Source: Bacteroidota bacterium
GTDB taxonomy: Bacteria > Bacteroidota > Bacteroidia > Chitinophagales > Chitinophagaceae
Direction: 5' to 3'
Length of the DNA: 5,300 bases
Assembly: GCA_021780705.1 (NCBI GenBank)
Contig: JAJXYG010000379.1
Coordinates: forward strand, 1 to 5,300
Numbering within the stretch: position 1 is the first letter of the stretch; each line of letters starts with the position of its first letter. The position numbers were made by a program, and so were the translations under genes. The notes beneath the pieces are model-generated. The model ran no database searches. It was given only the letters and a program-made list of their open reading frames with translations, and was not told the origin of the DNA. Positions 4,701-5,300 of this stretch are shown in pieces.

Positions 4701-5300
4701 ATGGAAAAGCAACGAAAAGAAGATCATATTCTCAATGTCACCCTGATAGAACCCAGGTTAAAGCATCCTACCATATTTGCACGCTTCGACGCCTTAAAAC
4801 CCGGTGAGGCAGTTACCATCCACAATGACCATGATCCCAAACCCCTGTACTATCAGCTCCAGGGAGAACGGGGTAATGTATTTGACTGGGAATACCTGGA
4901 AGACGGACCTGAGTGCTGGCTGGTAAGGATTACCCGGAAATTTTCCGGTGAGGTGGAAGAAACCCTGGGTGAGATTGCCGCCCGGGATATCAGAAAGGTG
5001 GAGATCTTTAGGAAGTATGGACTCGATTTCTGCTGCGGGGGAAACAGGACAGTCAGGGAAGCCTGCGCGAAAAAGGGACTTGATGTGGAAGAGATAGAAA
5101 AAGAATTGAAACAAATTGATGAAAATCAGGATATGGTTCCCATGCGGCCCCTTCCCTTTAATGAATGGCGCCTGGCTTACCTCGTGGACTATATCGTCAA
5201 TGTGCACCATAATTATGTGCGCAAAATGATTCCCGACCTGCGCAAATATTCCAGCAAGGTGGCTAAAGTGCATGGAAATGAGCACCCGGAACTGGTGGCC
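4701..5300 (+). CDS. DUF2249-ScdA_N-hemerythrin protein (Ric/YtfE-like), C-terminus beyond window
   Basis: Predicted cytoplasmic di-iron protein of the Ric (repair of iron centres; YtfE/ScdA) group, which restores iron-sulphur clusters damaged by nitric oxide or oxidants. The 200 residues visible contain three parts. A DUF2249 domain occupies about 10-80, with the motif NDHDPKPLYYQL at 42-53. An ScdA_N domain occupies about 88-138, with the signature DFCCGG at 109-114 (Cys111, Cys112). The start of a hemerythrin domain follows from about 155. His170 (VHHNYVRKMIPDL) and His191 (KVHG) have the 21-residue spacing of the first two iron ligands of E. coli YtfE; the remaining ligands lie outside the window. 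The ATG at 4701 follows an A-rich leader with no Shine-Dalgarno sequence. Its place directly after nirK fits protection against the NO that nirK makes. E. coli YtfE lacks the DUF2249 part, whose role is not established. Confidence 0.94.
   Translation, partial: MEKQRKEDHILNVTLIEPRLKHPTIFARFDALKPGEAVTIHNDHDPKPLYYQLQGERGNVFDWEYLEDGPECWLVRITRKFSGEVEETLGEIAARDIRKVEIFRKYGLDFCCGGNRTVREACAKKGLDVEEIEKELKQIDENQDMVPMRPLPFNEWRLAYLVDYIVNVHHNYVRKMIPDLRKYSSKVAKVHGNEHPELVA

Noticed and set aside
1..5300. Mobile elements, CRISPR arrays, tRNA or rRNA genes
   Set aside because: No repeated spacer units, transposase-like frames, terminal repeats or RNA-gene patterns were seen on either strand.

Overview
The window reads as a fragment of a Bacteroidota chromosome with a small nitrite/nitric-oxide respiration and defence locus. 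The assignment rests on several things. Start codons have no Shine-Dalgarno sequence and sit behind A-rich leaders. Octamers matching the Bacteroidota -7 promoter element (TAnnTTTG) lie close to two starts. The copper nitrite reductase carries a Bacteroidota-style lipoprotein signal. Coding regions have moderate GC and are separated by much more AT-rich gaps. The exact genus cannot be read from the sequence.

Layout: (1) Bases 1-996, minus strand: N-terminal 332 residues of a ClC-family anion channel/transporter, cut by the window edge. (2) Bases 997-1103: AT-rich divergent control region with a 16-bp FNR-like palindrome. (3) Bases 1104-1787, plus strand: a Crp/Fnr regulator with an N-terminal cysteine cluster, a fifth cysteine aligned with E. 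coli FNR Cys122, and the FNR-type E..SR recognition helix. (4) Bases 1810-3054, minus strand, convergent with the regulator: a 12-helix, histidine-rich membrane protein that resembles heme-copper oxidase subunit I in architecture but lacks the complete canonical ligand set. Its function is unknown. (5) Bases 3055-3497: a 443-bp divergent intergenic region with a 30-bp near-perfect palindrome that contains another FNR-like box, a weaker box, and two tiny coupled ORFs of doubtful reality. (6) Bases 3498-4640, plus strand: nirK, a lipoprotein copper nitrite reductase. (7) Bases 4701-5300, plus strand: the start of a DUF2249-ScdA_N-hemerythrin (Ric/YtfE-like) protein for NO-damaged iron centres, cut by the window edge.

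Proposed logic: NirK makes nitric oxide from nitrite outside the cytoplasm. The Ric-like protein would deal with the resulting damage to iron centres. The FNR-like regulator senses low oxygen and/or NO. Boxes of the form ATGAY-N4-RTCAW lie between the ClC and regulator genes, upstream of the membrane protein, and between nirK and ric, which suggests a single local regulon. The membrane protein is the least understood member. Its histidines and its shared type of control site make it a candidate heme protein of the NO/nitrite pathway; that is an inference.
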